Assembly (NCBI GenBank): GCA_026990765.1
Contig: JALXCV010000151.1
Span: 1 to 64,000 of the forward strand
Length of the DNA: 64,000 nt
Direction: 5' to 3'
DNA from: Hyphomicrobiales bacterium
Lineage (GTDB): Bacteria > Pseudomonadota > Alphaproteobacteria > Rhizobiales > Aestuariivirgaceae
Every line of letters starts with the position of its first letter. Within the stretch, counting starts at the first letter, position 1. Below the pieces are notes generated by a model. That model saw nothing but the letters and a program-made list of their open reading frames with translations. It did no database searches and was not told the DNA's origin. Below, piece after piece: positions 17,559 through 26,969 of this stretch. Both the position numbers and the translations under genes were made by a program.

Positions 17559-17573
17559 TTAACGCCAAATTAA
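17559..17573 (+). promoter_or_regulatory. Full CtrA-type binding site upstream of ftsK
   Basis: TTAA-CGCCAAA-TTAA is an exact match to the CtrA full-site consensus TTAA-N7-TTAA, and is followed by C. It lies 56 bases before the ftsK ATG, a position suitable for control of that promoter. CtrA is the cell-cycle master regulator of alphaproteobacteria. Confidence 0.6.
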
Positions 17574-17628
17574 CGCTGAATGTTTCAATATTGGTCTTCA
17601 TAGACGATCAATAAAAGAAGCTAAACCC

Positions 17629-20226
17629 ATGGCCAGCACACCTCCTATTGAAACAGATGATGGAACCATACCGGTTTCCGTTCGCCAATTCTTCAGGAAC
17701 CGGATGTTTGAACTTGGAGCAATTAGCCTTTTCACCCTTATTCTGGCAGTAGTTGTAGCCCTGTCAACCTGGTCAGTTCTTGACCCTTCATGGAATAATG
17801 CCATAGGGACAAAACCCACCAATTTGCTGGGGTTTCCTGGTGCTGTCATTTCTGATCAGTTGATCCAGTATTTCGGACTGGCAGTTCTGGCCCTGGTAGC
17901 GGCACCCCTTGCATGGAGTTCAAAACTGCTGTTTCATCAGCCTGTCAATCAACCTCTTAAAAGCATCGGCTTCTGGTTGCTGTCAGTTATTGCCTTTTCA
18001 ATTTGCGTTTCTACTCTACCCTCCCCTAACTCATGGCCACTTGGCACCGGACTTGGTGGATCGATCGGCAGTTCTCTTGCTGATATGATAATTTCTCTCG
18101 CCGGTTATTTTACCGGTAAAATGATTGCTTCGATTGCAATTTTCATATTGTTCCTGGCATTGAGTATTTTTGCCGGGTTCAAGGCGGTTGGCATCAATCG
18201 TCAGTCTCTGGTTTTTGCCGGAGTCGGCTTCAATAATTACCTTTCAGCCCTGACAGCATCATCAATTGGCTGGATAAGCCATCTGATAATCAGAATGCAA
18301 ATGCGTTCTGCTCGCAAAAAACAGATGCAAGCTCAGCCAGATATTCATGAAGATACGGTTGCAGAAGCGACTGACCACCCCGTTAAGCAGTCAAAAACTG
18401 GAAAACGCCGCTCTTTCATTACATCCTTAACCGCTTCAATGCCATCGCTCGAAACCCCACTTGATCCGGTTTCAACTGATATCAATGAAAGGATAGAGCC
18501 ACAATTTGCCTCACAATTGACTGATGATGAGCCAGCATTTGAACCATTTGACGACACGCCAGACTATGATTCTGCAACAATTGAACCTGCCAGTGAGCCG
18601 GTAGTCAGTAATCGGATTTCAGCCCCGGCAAAACCTATCAGGCAAAGCAAAAAGCTGCAAAAAGACAAACAGCCCAGTTTGCCGCTCAGTGATAGTCAGG
18701 CCTACGAATTCCCGCCCCTTACCCTGCTAAGTGAACCGGCTCCAAAAACCAGATCTGCTCTGCAGACTGCTGATGCACTGGAACAGAATGCCAGAATGCT
18801 GGAAGGAGTACTGGAAGATTTTGGAGTTCGAGGCGAAATTATCAATGTGCGCCCCGGCCCGGTAGTTACCCTTTATGAGCTTGAGCCGGCACCTGGCATC
18901 AAATCTTCACGGGTAATCGGACTGGCTGATGATATTGCCCGTTCCATGAGTGCCATTTCTGCTCGTGTTGCCGTGGTTCCCGGAAGAAACGTCATTGGCA
19001 TTGAGCTGCCTAACTCTGATCGTGAGACCGTTTACCTGCGAGAACTTGTTGCCTCACAGACCTTTGAAAAATCCAAACAGCATCTTGCAGTTGCGCTGGG
19101 TAAGGATATTAGCGGTGAACCGGTTCTGGCTGATTTGGCCAGAATGCCTCATTTGCTGATTGCTGGTACAACCGGTTCTGGTAAATCAGTTGGTATCAAT
19201 ACCATGATCCTGTCTTTGCTCTACCGGATGTCTCCTGAAGACTGCAAGTTGATCATGATCGATCCAAAAATGCTGGAACTGTCAATCTATGAAGGCATTC
19301 CCCATCTGTTGTCACCAGTAGTTACTGACCCGAAAAAGGCCGTTGTGGCACTTAAATGGGCAGTCAAGGAGATGGAAGAACGCTATCACAAAATGTCCAA
19401 AATGGGTGTGCGTAATGTTGATGGTTTCAACAAGCGCGCCCGCCAGGCATTAAAAGATGGCACACAAATCAATCGAACTGTTCAAACAGGTTATGATCCG
19501 GAAACTCGCGAACCGATCTTTGAGGAAGAGCCTCTTGATCTGACCCCTTTGCCTTTCATTGTAGTTATCATTGATGAAATGGCTGACCTGATGATGGTTG
19601 CCGGCAAGGAGATTGAAGGTACTGTTCAAAGACTTGCACAAATGGCAAGAGCTGCCGGCATTCATGTGATCATGGCAACCCAGCGCCCCTCAGTTGATGT
19701 TATCACCGGTACTATCAAGGCCAACTTCCCGACCCGTATAAGTTTTCAGGTTACCTCAAAAATTGACAGTCGTACCATTCTTGGCGAACAGGGGGCTGAA
19801 AACCTGCTTGGTCAGGGCGATATGCTCTATATGGCAGGTGGTGGCCGTATAACCCGCCTGCATGGTGCATTTGCCAGCGACAAGGAAGTCGAATCAATTG
19901 TCGAGTTCCTTAAGGCTCAGGGAACACCAGAATATATTGACGCTGTAACAGAAGAACCGGCTGATTCGCCATATACTATTCCTGGATTGGATATTCCTGA
20001 ACAAAATAGTGGCGATGAATTATACGACAAGGCAGTAGCCATAATCCTTAGAGACAAGAAGGTTTCAACCAGTTATATCCAGCGTCGCCTGTCCATTGGA
20101 TACAACAAGGCTGCAACCATTATAGAGAGAATGGAAGAAAACGGGGTTATTTCTGCACCATCCACTACCGGCAAGCGTGAAATTCTGGCTCCTGATCACG
20201 AATCAGTTATAGAGACATATAACTGA
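17629..20226 (+). CDS. ftsK: DNA translocase FtsK
   Basis: An 865-residue DNA translocase that pumps chromosome ends through the septum and activates dimer resolution. There are four N-terminal membrane helices (about 25-200), a low-complexity charged linker (about 225-370), then the RecA-like motor. Walker A GTTGSGKSVG is at about 512-521 and Walker B FIVVIIDEMADLMM at about 643. The C-terminal winged-helix gamma domain (DKKVSTSYIQRRLSIGYNKA) recognises polar DNA motifs. The length is typical of alphaproteobacterial FtsK. A CtrA-type site precedes it and lolA follows. Confidence 0.96.
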   Translation: MASTPPIETDDGTIPVSVRQFFRNRMFELGAISLFTLILAVVVALSTWSVLDPSWNNAIGTKPTNLLGFPGAVISDQLIQYFGLAVLALVAAPLAWSSKLLFHQPVNQPLKSIGFWLLSVIAFSICVSTLPSPNSWPLGTGLGGSIGSSLADMIISLAGYFTGKMIASIAIFILFLALSIFAGFKAVGINRQSLVFAGVGFNNYLSALTASSIGWISHLIIRMQMRSARKKQMQAQPDIHEDTVAEATDHPVKQSKTGKRRSFITSLTASMPSLETPLDPVSTDINERIEPQFASQLTDDEPAFEPFDDTPDYDSATIEPASEPVVSNRISAPAKPIRQSKKLQKDKQPSLPLSDSQAYEFPPLTLLSEPAPKTRSALQTADALEQNARMLEGVLEDFGVRGEIINVRPGPVVTLYELEPAPGIKSSRVIGLADDIARSMSAISARVAVVPGRNVIGIELPNSDRETVYLRELVASQTFEKSKQHLAVALGKDISGEPVLADLARMPHLLIAGTTGSGKSVGINTMILSLLYRMSPEDCKLIMIDPKMLELSIYEGIPHLLSPVVTDPKKAVVALKWAVKEMEERYHKMSKMGVRNVDGFNKRARQALKDGTQINRTVQTGYDPETREPIFEEEPLDLTPLPFIVVIIDEMADLMMVAGKEIEGTVQRLAQMARAAGIHVIMATQRPSVDVITGTIKANFPTRISFQVTSKIDSRTILGEQGAENLLGQGDMLYMAGGGRITRLHGAFASDKEVESIVEFLKAQGTPEYIDAVTEEPADSPYTIPGLDIPEQNSGDELYDKAVAIILRDKKVSTSYIQRRLSIGYNKAATIIERMEENGVISAPSTTGKREILAPDHESVIETYN

Positions 20227-20302
20227 TCACGAGCATTAATTTGCCACACTGCTTGTCCATGCTTGCAAGTACCTGCCAGTAGTGACTTGAAAAGGCCTAT
20301 CA

Positions 20303-20980
20303 ATGAAAACATTTTCAATACTCCCGGATACAACACTCCAGACAATATTCAGGGGCATATTTTTAGCTTTACTGGTATTGCCGTTTTTGAATGTTCAGTC
20401 AAAAGCCGCCCGCTTCAGCAATGAACAGATCAGGGCGGTAAATCAGATATCACAATATCTGGGTTCCATTAGAACCCTTGAGGGCATGTTTACCCAGATT
20501 GGTCCAAGAGGCAGGGTTTCAACCGGCAGGTTTGTTATTTCAAAGCCTGGCAGGATGCGCTTTGAATACGCTCCACCAAATCCTTTTGTAGTCGTGTCTG
20601 ATGGAACCTGGGTTGCTGTTAAAAACAAGTCAAGAAAAAGGGTGGATCATTATCCGCTGTCTTCCACCCCACTCAGACTGATTTTGGCCAAAAACATCAA
20701 TTTCTTCAAAGATGCTAATGTCAAGTCTGTTAAACAGCATGACGGACTGACAACAATTACCCTGAATGACCTGAGCAAATTTGTATCAGGATCGCTCATT
20801 CTGGTATTTGATGCCAGGCAACATCAGTTGCAACAATGGATTGTTATTGATGATCGGGGCAGAAGGACATCTGTTTCTATCAATAATGTCAAAACCGGCG
20901 TTAAAATCAATCCTGCCATATTCAGGGTCAAAACCCCGAAAAATCGACGCCAGCAGGAGCGCGATAAATACCGTAACTGA
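20303..20980 (+). CDS. lolA: Outer-membrane lipoprotein carrier LolA
   Basis: A 225-residue exported protein with a membrane-type signal segment at about 13-36 and the LolA fold. Key segments are ISQYLGSIRTLEGMFTQIGP, GRFVISKPGRMRFEYAPPNP (the conserved KPGRMRFEY) and VVSDGTWVAVKNKSRKRVDH. LolA ferries lipoproteins across the periplasm. The gene order ftsK-lolA-xth is common in Rhizobiales. The Lys/Arg-rich C-terminal tail (KNRRQQERDKYRN) is unremarkable. Confidence 0.92.
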   Translation: MKTFSILPDTTLQTIFRGIFLALLVLPFLNVQSKAARFSNEQIRAVNQISQYLGSIRTLEGMFTQIGPRGRVSTGRFVISKPGRMRFEYAPPNPFVVVSDGTWVAVKNKSRKRVDHYPLSSTPLRLILAKNINFFKDANVKSVKQHDGLTTITLNDLSKFVSGSLILVFDARQHQLQQWIVIDDRGRRTSVSINNVKTGVKINPAIFRVKTPKNRRQQERDKYRN

Positions 20981-21055
20981 TAACCATCAAATGCTTGCAA
21001 CAAAATGGTTACAGAACAGTAATATTGAAATTTTAAAGATTGACACTACATATTG

Positions 21056-21186
21056 AGTAACGCTTCAGGCAAGGCCAGCCTCTCCCCCTCACAAGGTCTT
21101 GTCCGAAAAGTTAAACACCGGTTCCCCTCCCGGTGTCTCAGCTAAAAGCTGGAAAAGGCGCCTGTTCCCGATCAGGCGCCTTTTTT
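21056..21186 (+). ncRNA. Candidate small RNA with C-rich loops
   Basis: The lolA-xth gap contains three successive stems ending in a strong intrinsic terminator. Stem 1 is AAGGCC...GGTCTT with a loop holding CTCTCCCCCTC. Stem 2 is ACACCGG/CCGGTGT (21115-21121/21130-21136) with loop TTCCCCTC. Stem 3 is the terminator. C/U-rich, anti-Shine-Dalgarno-like loops are typical of several alphaproteobacterial trans-acting sRNAs. A TTGACA (-35-like) lies at 21040-21045, but no convincing -10 element follows at 17 bases. The 5' end is a guess. It could instead be a structured 3' UTR of lolA. Confidence 0.45.
21153..21186 (+). terminator. Rho-independent terminator in the lolA-xth gap
   Basis: AAAAGGCGCCTG (21153-21164) and CAGGCGCCTTTT (21173-21184) form a perfect 12-bp stem with loop TTCCCGAT and a six-T run. 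It ends either the lolA transcript or the candidate small RNA. Confidence 0.95.
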
Positions 21187-21250
21187 ATATTGACCAATTA
21201 TCAAATTCACCTGATACATGTCTACACATTCAACCCTGACAGGATTTCAA

Positions 21251-22051
21251 ATGACACTGACAATTGCCAGCTGGAATATAAACTCTGTACGCCTGCGCGC
21301 AGGACTGGTTACGCATTATTTGCAGAACTGGCAACCAGATGTGCTTTGTTTGCAGGAAACCAAATGTCCTGACGGGCAATTTCCGACATCAGCTTTCACC
21401 TCTATTGGCTATGAACATATCGCCATTTGTGGCCAGCCTGGTTATCACGGAGTGGCAATAATTTCCAAACGCCCGTTTGAAAGCCAGGATTCAATTGAAT
21501 TCTGCAACAAGGGCGATGCCAGACATGTCAGCGTCAAACTGACAGATGGACCCAATATTCATTCACTTTACATACCCGCTGGTGGTGATACCCCTGATCC
21601 CGTTACCAATGAGAAGTTCGCTCACAAATTGCAGTTTCTGGATGAACTTGAAGCCCTGATGACCAAAGACAATCTGGCAAAGGCTGGACCAACAATTCTG
21701 GTTGGTGATCTCAATATTGCTCCTCATGAGAATGATGTATGGTCACACAAACAATTACTCAAAGTAGTTTCACATACACCAATTGAAGTGGAAAGACTGA
21801 ACAGCATTATCAAGACCGGGGGTTGGGATGATGTTCTGCGCACAAGTCAGAGTGATGATACCAAACTTTATTCATGGTGGAGTTATCGAGCCAAAGACTG
21901 GGAAAAATCCAATCGCGGACGCAGGCTCGACCACATATGGCTGGATCAGCAATTATCTTCTAAATGTATTGATACACAGATTTTAACTGAAGCACGTGGT
22001 TGGGAAAGACCATCTGATCATGTGCCGGTAATGGCCACTCTTGATATGTGA
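21251..22051 (+). CDS. xth: Exodeoxyribonuclease III
   Basis: A 266-residue AP endonuclease/3'-5' exonuclease of the ExoIII family, which repairs abasic sites. It starts MTLTIASWNINSVRLR, has the metal-ligand Glu in DVLCLQETKCPD, and GDLNIAPHENDVWSHKQLL with the catalytic Asp and Asn. The C-terminal segments are YSWWSYRAKDWEKSNRGRRL and the catalytic His in ERPSDHVPVMATL. I chose ATG 21251 because GACAGGA lies seven bases upstream and the start fits the family; the frame is open from 21218. Confidence 0.94.
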   Translation: MTLTIASWNINSVRLRAGLVTHYLQNWQPDVLCLQETKCPDGQFPTSAFTSIGYEHIAICGQPGYHGVAIISKRPFESQDSIEFCNKGDARHVSVKLTDGPNIHSLYIPAGGDTPDPVTNEKFAHKLQFLDELEALMTKDNLAKAGPTILVGDLNIAPHENDVWSHKQLLKVVSHTPIEVERLNSIIKTGGWDDVLRTSQSDDTKLYSWWSYRAKDWEKSNRGRRLDHIWLDQQLSSKCIDTQILTEARGWERPSDHVPVMATLDM

Positions 22052-22057
22052 TCCTGA

Positions 22058-22534
22058 TTACAGATCAACAAAAGAACGGGCCTGTTCAAAATGCTTTTTC
22101 ACATCTCTCAAACTGTCAAGATTAATATCAAGCTTGCTGGTCAAGGCTGACAGAACCTGTTCTCCGGTTTTGGGAAACTCACTACACACCCGCATAAATA
22201 ATTTGTGCGAAAGTTTCAAGGTCAGCATCCGCGATCTTGCACTTACCGAAACCGAATAGGCAATATCTGCAATCATCGATAATTCGCCAATAAAGGCGCC
22301 GCGTTCTACCCTTCCAATAATCTGGGGGTTTTCAAGATTACCGCTGATTACATCACCACTGCCGGAAACAACCAGAAAAGCTGCGGCTGAATGTTCATTT
22401 TGCCTGATTACCAGATCACCTGCTGAAAAAACTATCTTTTCGGCAGAAAAAATCATCGCCTGCAAATATGCAGGATCTACACCGGCAAATATCGGGATTT
22501 GCTGTAGTAGTTGCAGATCACTTCTAACACTCAT
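22058..22534 (-). CDS. Cyclic nucleotide-binding domain protein
   Basis: A 158-residue protein consisting of one cNMP-binding (CRP-type beta-barrel) domain, with no DNA-binding HTH after it. Recognisable elements are LQQIPIFAGVDPAYLQAM, SAGDLVIRQNEHSAAAFLVV and the phosphate-binding-cassette-like RGAFIGELSMIADIAYSVSV. The usual cassette Arg-Ser/Thr pair is replaced by AYSVSV, so ligand binding is uncertain. Small stand-alone domains like this occur next to regulators in Rhizobiales. It lies downstream of, and is co-oriented with, the response-regulator gene. Confidence 0.8.
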   Translation of the reverse strand: MSVRSDLQLLQQIPIFAGVDPAYLQAMIFSAEKIVFSAGDLVIRQNEHSAAAFLVVSGSGDVISGNLENPQIIGRVERGAFIGELSMIADIAYSVSVSARSRMLTLKLSHKLFMRVCSEFPKTGEQVLSALTSKLDINLDSLRDVKKHFEQARSFVDL

Positions 22535-22649
22535 TATCCAAGGCCTCTGGCCAGGTCCCTCCCGGCAAAATAGCTGTAACTCGCCAAATCTGACGAATCA
22601 CTTAATGCTTAACTGCATATTAGATAACAAGTACAGGTAAATTAAAAGC

Positions 22650-23336
22650 CTAAGGTATAAGTTTATACCCACCTGTTTCAGTTATAAGTATTTCGGCGTG
22701 CGATGGATCTGATTCAATTTTCTGGCGTAACCGGTAAATATGGGTTTCCAGAGTATGGGTGGTAACTCCGGCATTGTATCCCCAGACCTCATGCAGCAAC
22801 ACTTCTCGTGTTACCACTTTCTCGCCGGCCCTAAACAGGAACTTCAGAATTGAGGTTTCCTTTTCTGTCAGGCGAACCTTGCGATCATCTTCAGTCATTA
22901 GCATTTTGGAACTTGGCTTGAATGTATATGGTCCAATCTTGAATACGGCATCTTCACTTTGCTCATGCTGGCGCAAATGCGCTCTTAAACGTGCCAGTAA
23001 AACCCCAAACCGAAACGGCTTGGTCACATAATCATTTGCACCAGAATCAAGACCTAGAATAGTATCCGAATCAGAATCTTGCGCTGTCAGCATGATCACC
23101 GGACCCTTGTAACCATTTTTGCGCATGATCTTGCACGCTTCACGCCCATCCATATCAGGCATGTTAACATCAAGAATGATCAGGTCAAACTGATCCTCTT
23201 TTGTCTGTTTGATACCTTGTGTTGCTGAAGCAACATCGCTGACCTGAAATTCCTCATGCAAAGAAAACTGCTCTCGCAATGTTTCGCGCAACATATCATC
23301 ATCATCAACAATCAGTATTTTTTTTACATTACCCAT
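22650..23336 (-). CDS. OmpR-family response regulator
   Basis: A 228-residue two-component regulator. The receiver domain (about 5-120) has the acidic pocket D11-D14, phospho-acceptor D56 (LIILDVNMPDMDG), T84 and K106 (YVTKPF). The winged-helix output domain (about 130-228) has KVRLTEKETSILKFLFRAGE and HTLETHIYRLRQKIES. No histidine kinase is adjacent, so it is an orphan here. It lies near leuS, where Rhizobiales often carry such an orphan regulator. The cNMP-binding protein gene follows on the same strand. Confidence 0.92.
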   Translation of the reverse strand: MGNVKKILIVDDDDMLRETLREQFSLHEEFQVSDVASATQGIKQTKEDQFDLIILDVNMPDMDGREACKIMRKNGYKGPVIMLTAQDSDSDTILGLDSGANDYVTKPFRFGVLLARLRAHLRQHEQSEDAVFKIGPYTFKPSSKMLMTEDDRKVRLTEKETSILKFLFRAGEKVVTREVLLHEVWGYNAGVTTHTLETHIYRLRQKIESDPSHAEILITETGGYKLIP

Positions 23337-23342
23337 GAAATA

Positions 23343-23675
23343 TCAAAACTCCTTGCTGATTTGAAAGTTTCCAGGTCCAAATATATGGAAACATCCGTTT
23401 AAATATCTGATCTTGTCCTTTTTCATGCCAAGTTTGCGGTTCAAACCGGTATGAACCTCTCCAAGCATAATTATTGAACTAATGTTGTTCTCATTGTCAG
23501 AAAATGCAAGCAGGATCATCACATTACACAATTTGTTGATAAATTGCGAGCTATGCGTCAAGTACCAAACCCGGTAATCATCAGCCAAGAAAGTCTCTAA
23601 ATCTGTACTATCTTTGACCAAAAATTGCTGTGCCGATCCTGACATGTGTTGCACCAAACCGGATAGCTTTGGCAA
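23343..23675 (-). CDS. Small hypothetical ORF between YggS gene and response regulator
   Basis: A 110-codon frame that starts inside the 3' end of the YggS gene (68-base overlap; Met11 would reduce this to 38) and ends six bases before the regulator ATG. I do not recognise the protein. It has a mid-section LCNVMILLAFSDNENNISSI followed by GEVHTGLNRKLGMKKDKIRY, no signal peptide and no membrane helix. The tight spacing and the otherwise unexplained 265 bases argue for a gene. Lack of any recognisable family argues for a degenerate or random frame. Confidence 0.3.
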   Translation of the reverse strand: MPKLSGLVQHMSGSAQQFLVKDSTDLETFLADDYRVWYLTHSSQFINKLCNVMILLAFSDNENNISSIIMLGEVHTGLNRKLGMKKDKIRYLNGCFHIFGPGNFQISKEF

Positions 23676-24285
23676 AATCTCCGCTCATTCCCATGCTTAA
23701 TGATTTAATGCCATTTCTTTCAGCAATTTTAGTCAGTAGCGAAAAATGCAAACTGGCTTCTTCATCTACCGGGGGAATGCACATCAGACCGGAAATCTCG
23801 AACTGATACTCATTACGGCAAATCTGGATAAATTCATCAGCCTTGGTTGGAAGCACCCCGGCCTTTTGGTGTTCTGCACCTGTATTGACCTGAATAAACA
23901 GTTTGGGGGTCTTTCCGGTCTTGTCAAAAGCCTTTGCCAGTTCACGCGCCAGCTTTGGGCGATCAAGGGTTTCAATATAATCAAACAGTTTTACTGCCTG
24001 AACAGATTTATTGGTTTGCAACGGACCGATAAGATGCAATTCAATATCTTTAAACTCCCGCTGCATTTCGGGCCATTTTTCAGCTGCCTCCTGAACCCGG
24101 TTCTCACCAAAAATCCTTTGACCGGCATCTATAACCGGTCGTATCTGGTCGGTTGAAAAAAACTTGCTCACACAAACAAGGCTTACCTTTTCATTTTCCC
24201 TTCCAGCCTTTTGTTTTGCCTCATCAATTTGCGCCCTTACATGAAATAATCTGTCACACGCATTATTATATTTTTCATCAACCAT
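23608..24285 (-). CDS. YggS-family pyridoxal-phosphate homeostasis protein
   Basis: A 225-residue PLP-binding protein of the YggS/PLPHP family, which buffers pyridoxal phosphate and affects amino-acid metabolism. Diagnostic segments are VSLVCVSKFFSTDQIRPVID (PLP lysine in VSK), RIFGENRVQEAAEKW, ELHLIGPLQTNKSVQAVKLF, NTGAEHQKAGVLP, LSMGMSGDFAKAI and the C-terminal GATHVRIGTAIFG. Length and motifs are complete. It diverges from leuS, with an 89-base gap. Confidence 0.93.
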   Translation of the reverse strand: MVDEKYNNACDRLFHVRAQIDEAKQKAGRENEKVSLVCVSKFFSTDQIRPVIDAGQRIFGENRVQEAAEKWPEMQREFKDIELHLIGPLQTNKSVQAVKLFDYIETLDRPKLARELAKAFDKTGKTPKLFIQVNTGAEHQKAGVLPTKADEFIQICRNEYQFEISGLMCIPPVDEEASLHFSLLTKIAERNGIKSLSMGMSGDFAKAIRFGATHVRIGTAIFGQR

Positions 24286-24374
24286 TTATACCTGCCAATC
24301 CGTACTTGCAGCATTTGTTTAGTGCTGGTACTCATCGCTTTAACATTTAACCAGTTCTAACGGAATCATTATCA

Positions 24375-26969
24375 ATGACAACCGAACGTTACAACCCGGC
24401 AAAAGCCGAACCCAAATGGCAGGAAATCTGGAACAGCCATAATTGCTTTGCAGCCAGCAGCGACAAATCAGCAAAAAAATACTATGTCCTTGAAATGTTT
24501 CCCTATCCTTCCGGGCGCATCCATATGGGACATGTACGAAATTACGCCATGGGCGATGTAATTGCCAGATACAAACGCGCCCGCGGGTTTAACGTTTTAC
24601 ACCCTATGGGCTGGGATGCTTTTGGCATGCCTGCGGAAAATGCTGCCATAGAGCGTAATATCCATCCCAAAAAATGGACATATGAAAATATAGCAGCCAT
24701 GCGCAAGCAGCTAAAATCAATGGGGTTGTCTATTGACTGGTCCAGAGAATTTGCCACTTGCGATCCTGAATATTACGGCCAGCAACAGGCACTGTTCCTG
24801 GACTTCCTTGAAAAAGGGCTGGTTGAAAGACGAAAATCTGTAGTCAACTGGGATCCGGTTGACCACACGGTTCTGGCCAATGAACAGGTAATTGATGGCA
24901 AGGGCTGGCGTTCAGGGGCAACTGTAGAACAACGCGAACTGTCACAATGGTTTTTGAAAATTTCCGACTATTCACAAGAGTTGCTTGATGCACTTGATGA
25001 GCTGACCGGCTGGCCGGAAAAAGTTCGCACCATGCAGAAAAACTGGATCGGACGCTCAGAAGGAATGCAATTCACTTTCAAGCTGGAAGACGCTGAAGGC
25101 AACCCTGTTAATTCAGGACTGACAGTTTTTACTACCCGGCATGATACCATATTCGGGGCATCCTTTTGTGCGATTGCAGCCGATCATGAATTGACCAAAA
25201 CAGCAGCTGAACACTCACCGCAAATCGCCAACTTCCGAAAGGAATGTGCCGCACTGGGCACCAGTGAAGAAGCCATCGAGCAGGCAGAAAAGAAGGGCAT
25301 ACCACTTGGAATTTATGCCATACATCCATTCCTCAAAGACGTACGTCTTCCGGTATATGCTGCCAATTTCGTACTTATGGGGTATGGCGAAGGAGCAGTA
25401 TTTGGCTGTCCTGCGCATGACCAGCGAGATCTTGATTTTGCCAACAAGTATGGCCTGAAAGTCATACCTGTTGTTGCCTCAAAGGATGACCCGGGTAGTA
25501 CTGAAATTACTGACACTGCCTATCTGGAAAAGGACGATGCCCAGACTGTAATGATAAATTCTCACTTTCTTGATGGAATGAGCGTTCCTGAAGCCAAGGA
25601 AGAAGTGGCCAGGCGGTTTGAAAATGAGGGAATAGGCGAAAGAAAAATCAATTTCAGATTGCGCGACTGGGGTATTTCCCGCCAGCGTTTCTGGGGATGC
25701 CCGATACCGGTTGTTCACTGTGACAATTGTGGAATAGTCCCGGTAAACAAATCCGAACTGCCCGTGAAACTGCCAGATAATGTTACTTTTGATAAACCGG
25801 GCAATCCACTGGAAAGACACCCCGACTGGAAAAAAGTATCATGTCCTGAATGCGGCTTAGATGCCACCCGCGAAACTGATACTTTTGATACTTTTGTTGA
25901 TTCATCCTGGTACTTTGCCCGCTTTTGTTCTCCTGAAGCTGACAAGCCTGTAGATACTGCTGAAACTGATTACTGGTTGCCAGTTGATCAGTATATTGGC
26001 GGTATTGAGCACGCCATTTTGCATCTGCTTTATTCACGATTTTTCACCAGATGTATGAAGGCAACCGGACACCTTAATATCAAGGAACCCTTTGCCAATC
26101 TGTTCACACAAGGCATGGTCATACATGAAACCTTCAGAACAAAAAACAATGAATGGATAATACCCGAAGAGGCCGTACAACATGACGGTAAATGGCAGCA
26201 TATAAAAACCGGCGAAGCACTTATAACCGGCAATGCTGAAAAAATGTCCAAATCCAAAAAGAATGTTATTGATCCCGACGAAATCATTCAAAGATATGGA
26301 GCCGATACCGCACGCTGGTTCATGCTGTCAGATTCCCCGCCTGAACGTGATATTGAATGGACAGAGGCCGGCGCTGAAGGAGCATGGAAGTTTTCCCAGA
26401 AAATCTGGCGCATAATAAATGACATTGCAGAGATAACCACCAATAGTGATAATTGTGCAAATGACGGTGACAGCCTGCAACTTAGAAAAATCTGCCATAA
26501 AACCACACAGGCGGTTTCTGAAGATATTGAGAGCCTTCGCTATAACAGGGCCATTGCCAGAATACATGAACTGGCAAATGAGCTGACAAGTTTTCTTAAA
26601 AATAAGGACAATGCAAACAGATCATCCGAGGCTCTCAAAGAGGTTTCTCAAATGTTCTGCCAGCTGATTGCCCCGATGATGCCGCATCTGGCAGAAGAAT
26701 GCTGGCAGGTTCTGGGCAATTCAACCATTCTGGCTCTTCAATCATGGCCACAAGTCTCAAAACAACTGATTGAGGAAGATGAGATAACCATTGCTGTACA
26801 GATAAATGGTAAACGAAGAGCAGAAATGACAATCAGTAAAAATGCTGATAAGATGGAAACTGAGAAAGCTGCCCTGCAACTTGAAGCCATCACCAGCAAG
26901 CTTGAAGGGTTAAATATCCGCAAGGTAATAGTTGTCCCGGGTCGTATTGTTAACATAGTAGCGAGTTAA
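24375..26969 (+). CDS. leuS: Leucyl-tRNA synthetase
   Basis: An 864-residue class I synthetase. The HIGH motif appears as HMGH at 50-53 ([12 protein letters not shown]) and KMSKS as [10 protein letters not shown] at about residue 622. The editing (CP1) domain is present, with [18 protein letters not shown] and [17 protein letters not shown], as is [11 protein letters not shown]. The length matches bacterial LeuS. The stop codon overlaps the lptE start by one base. Confidence 0.98.
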   Translation: MTTERYNPAKAEPKWQEIWNSHNCFAASSDKSAKKYYVLEMFPYPSGRIHMGHVRNYAMGDVIARYKRARGFNVLHPMGWDAFGMPAENAAIERNIHPKKWTYENIAAMRKQLKSMGLSIDWSREFATCDPEYYGQQQALFLDFLEKGLVERRKSVVNWDPVDHTVLANEQVIDGKGWRSGATVEQRELSQWFLKISDYSQELLDALDELTGWPEKVRTMQKNWIGRSEGMQFTFKLEDAEGNPVNSGLTVFTTRHDTIFGASFCAIAADHELTKTAAEHSPQIANFRKECAALGTSEEAIEQAEKKGIPLGIYAIHPFLKDVRLPVYAANFVLMGYGEGAVFGCPAHDQRDLDFANKYGLKVIPVVASKDDPGSTEITDTAYLEKDDAQTVMINSHFLDGMSVPEAKEEVARRFENEGIGERKINFRLRDWGISRQRFWGCPIPVVHCDNCGIVPVNKSELPVKLPDNVTFDKPGNPLERHPDWKKVSCPECGLDATRETDTFDTFVDSSWYFARFCSPEADKPVDTAETDYWLPVDQYIGGIEHAILHLLYSRFFTRCMKATGHLNIKEPFANLFTQGMVIHETFRTKNNEWIIPEEAVQHDGKWQHIKTGEALITGNAEKMSKSKKNVIDPDEIIQRYGADTARWFMLSDSPPERDIEWTEAGAEGAWKFSQKIWRIINDIAEITTNSDNCANDGDSLQLRKICHKTTQAVSEDIESLRYNRAIARIHELANELTSFLKNKDNANRSSEALKEVSQMFCQLIAPMMPHLAEECWQVLGNSTILALQSWPQVSKQLIEEDEITIAVQINGKRRAEMTISKNADKMETEKAALQLEAITSKLEGLNIRKVIVVPGRIVNIVAS

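Noticed and set aside
21040..21068. TTGACA as a -35 element for the candidate small RNA
   Set aside because: No reasonable -10 hexamer lies 16-18 bases downstream, so I do not call a promoter.
22609..22623. TTAA-N7-TTAG resembling a CtrA site, upstream of the cNMP-binding gene
   Set aside because: The second half-site is imperfect and the sequence is AT-rich, so a chance match is likely.
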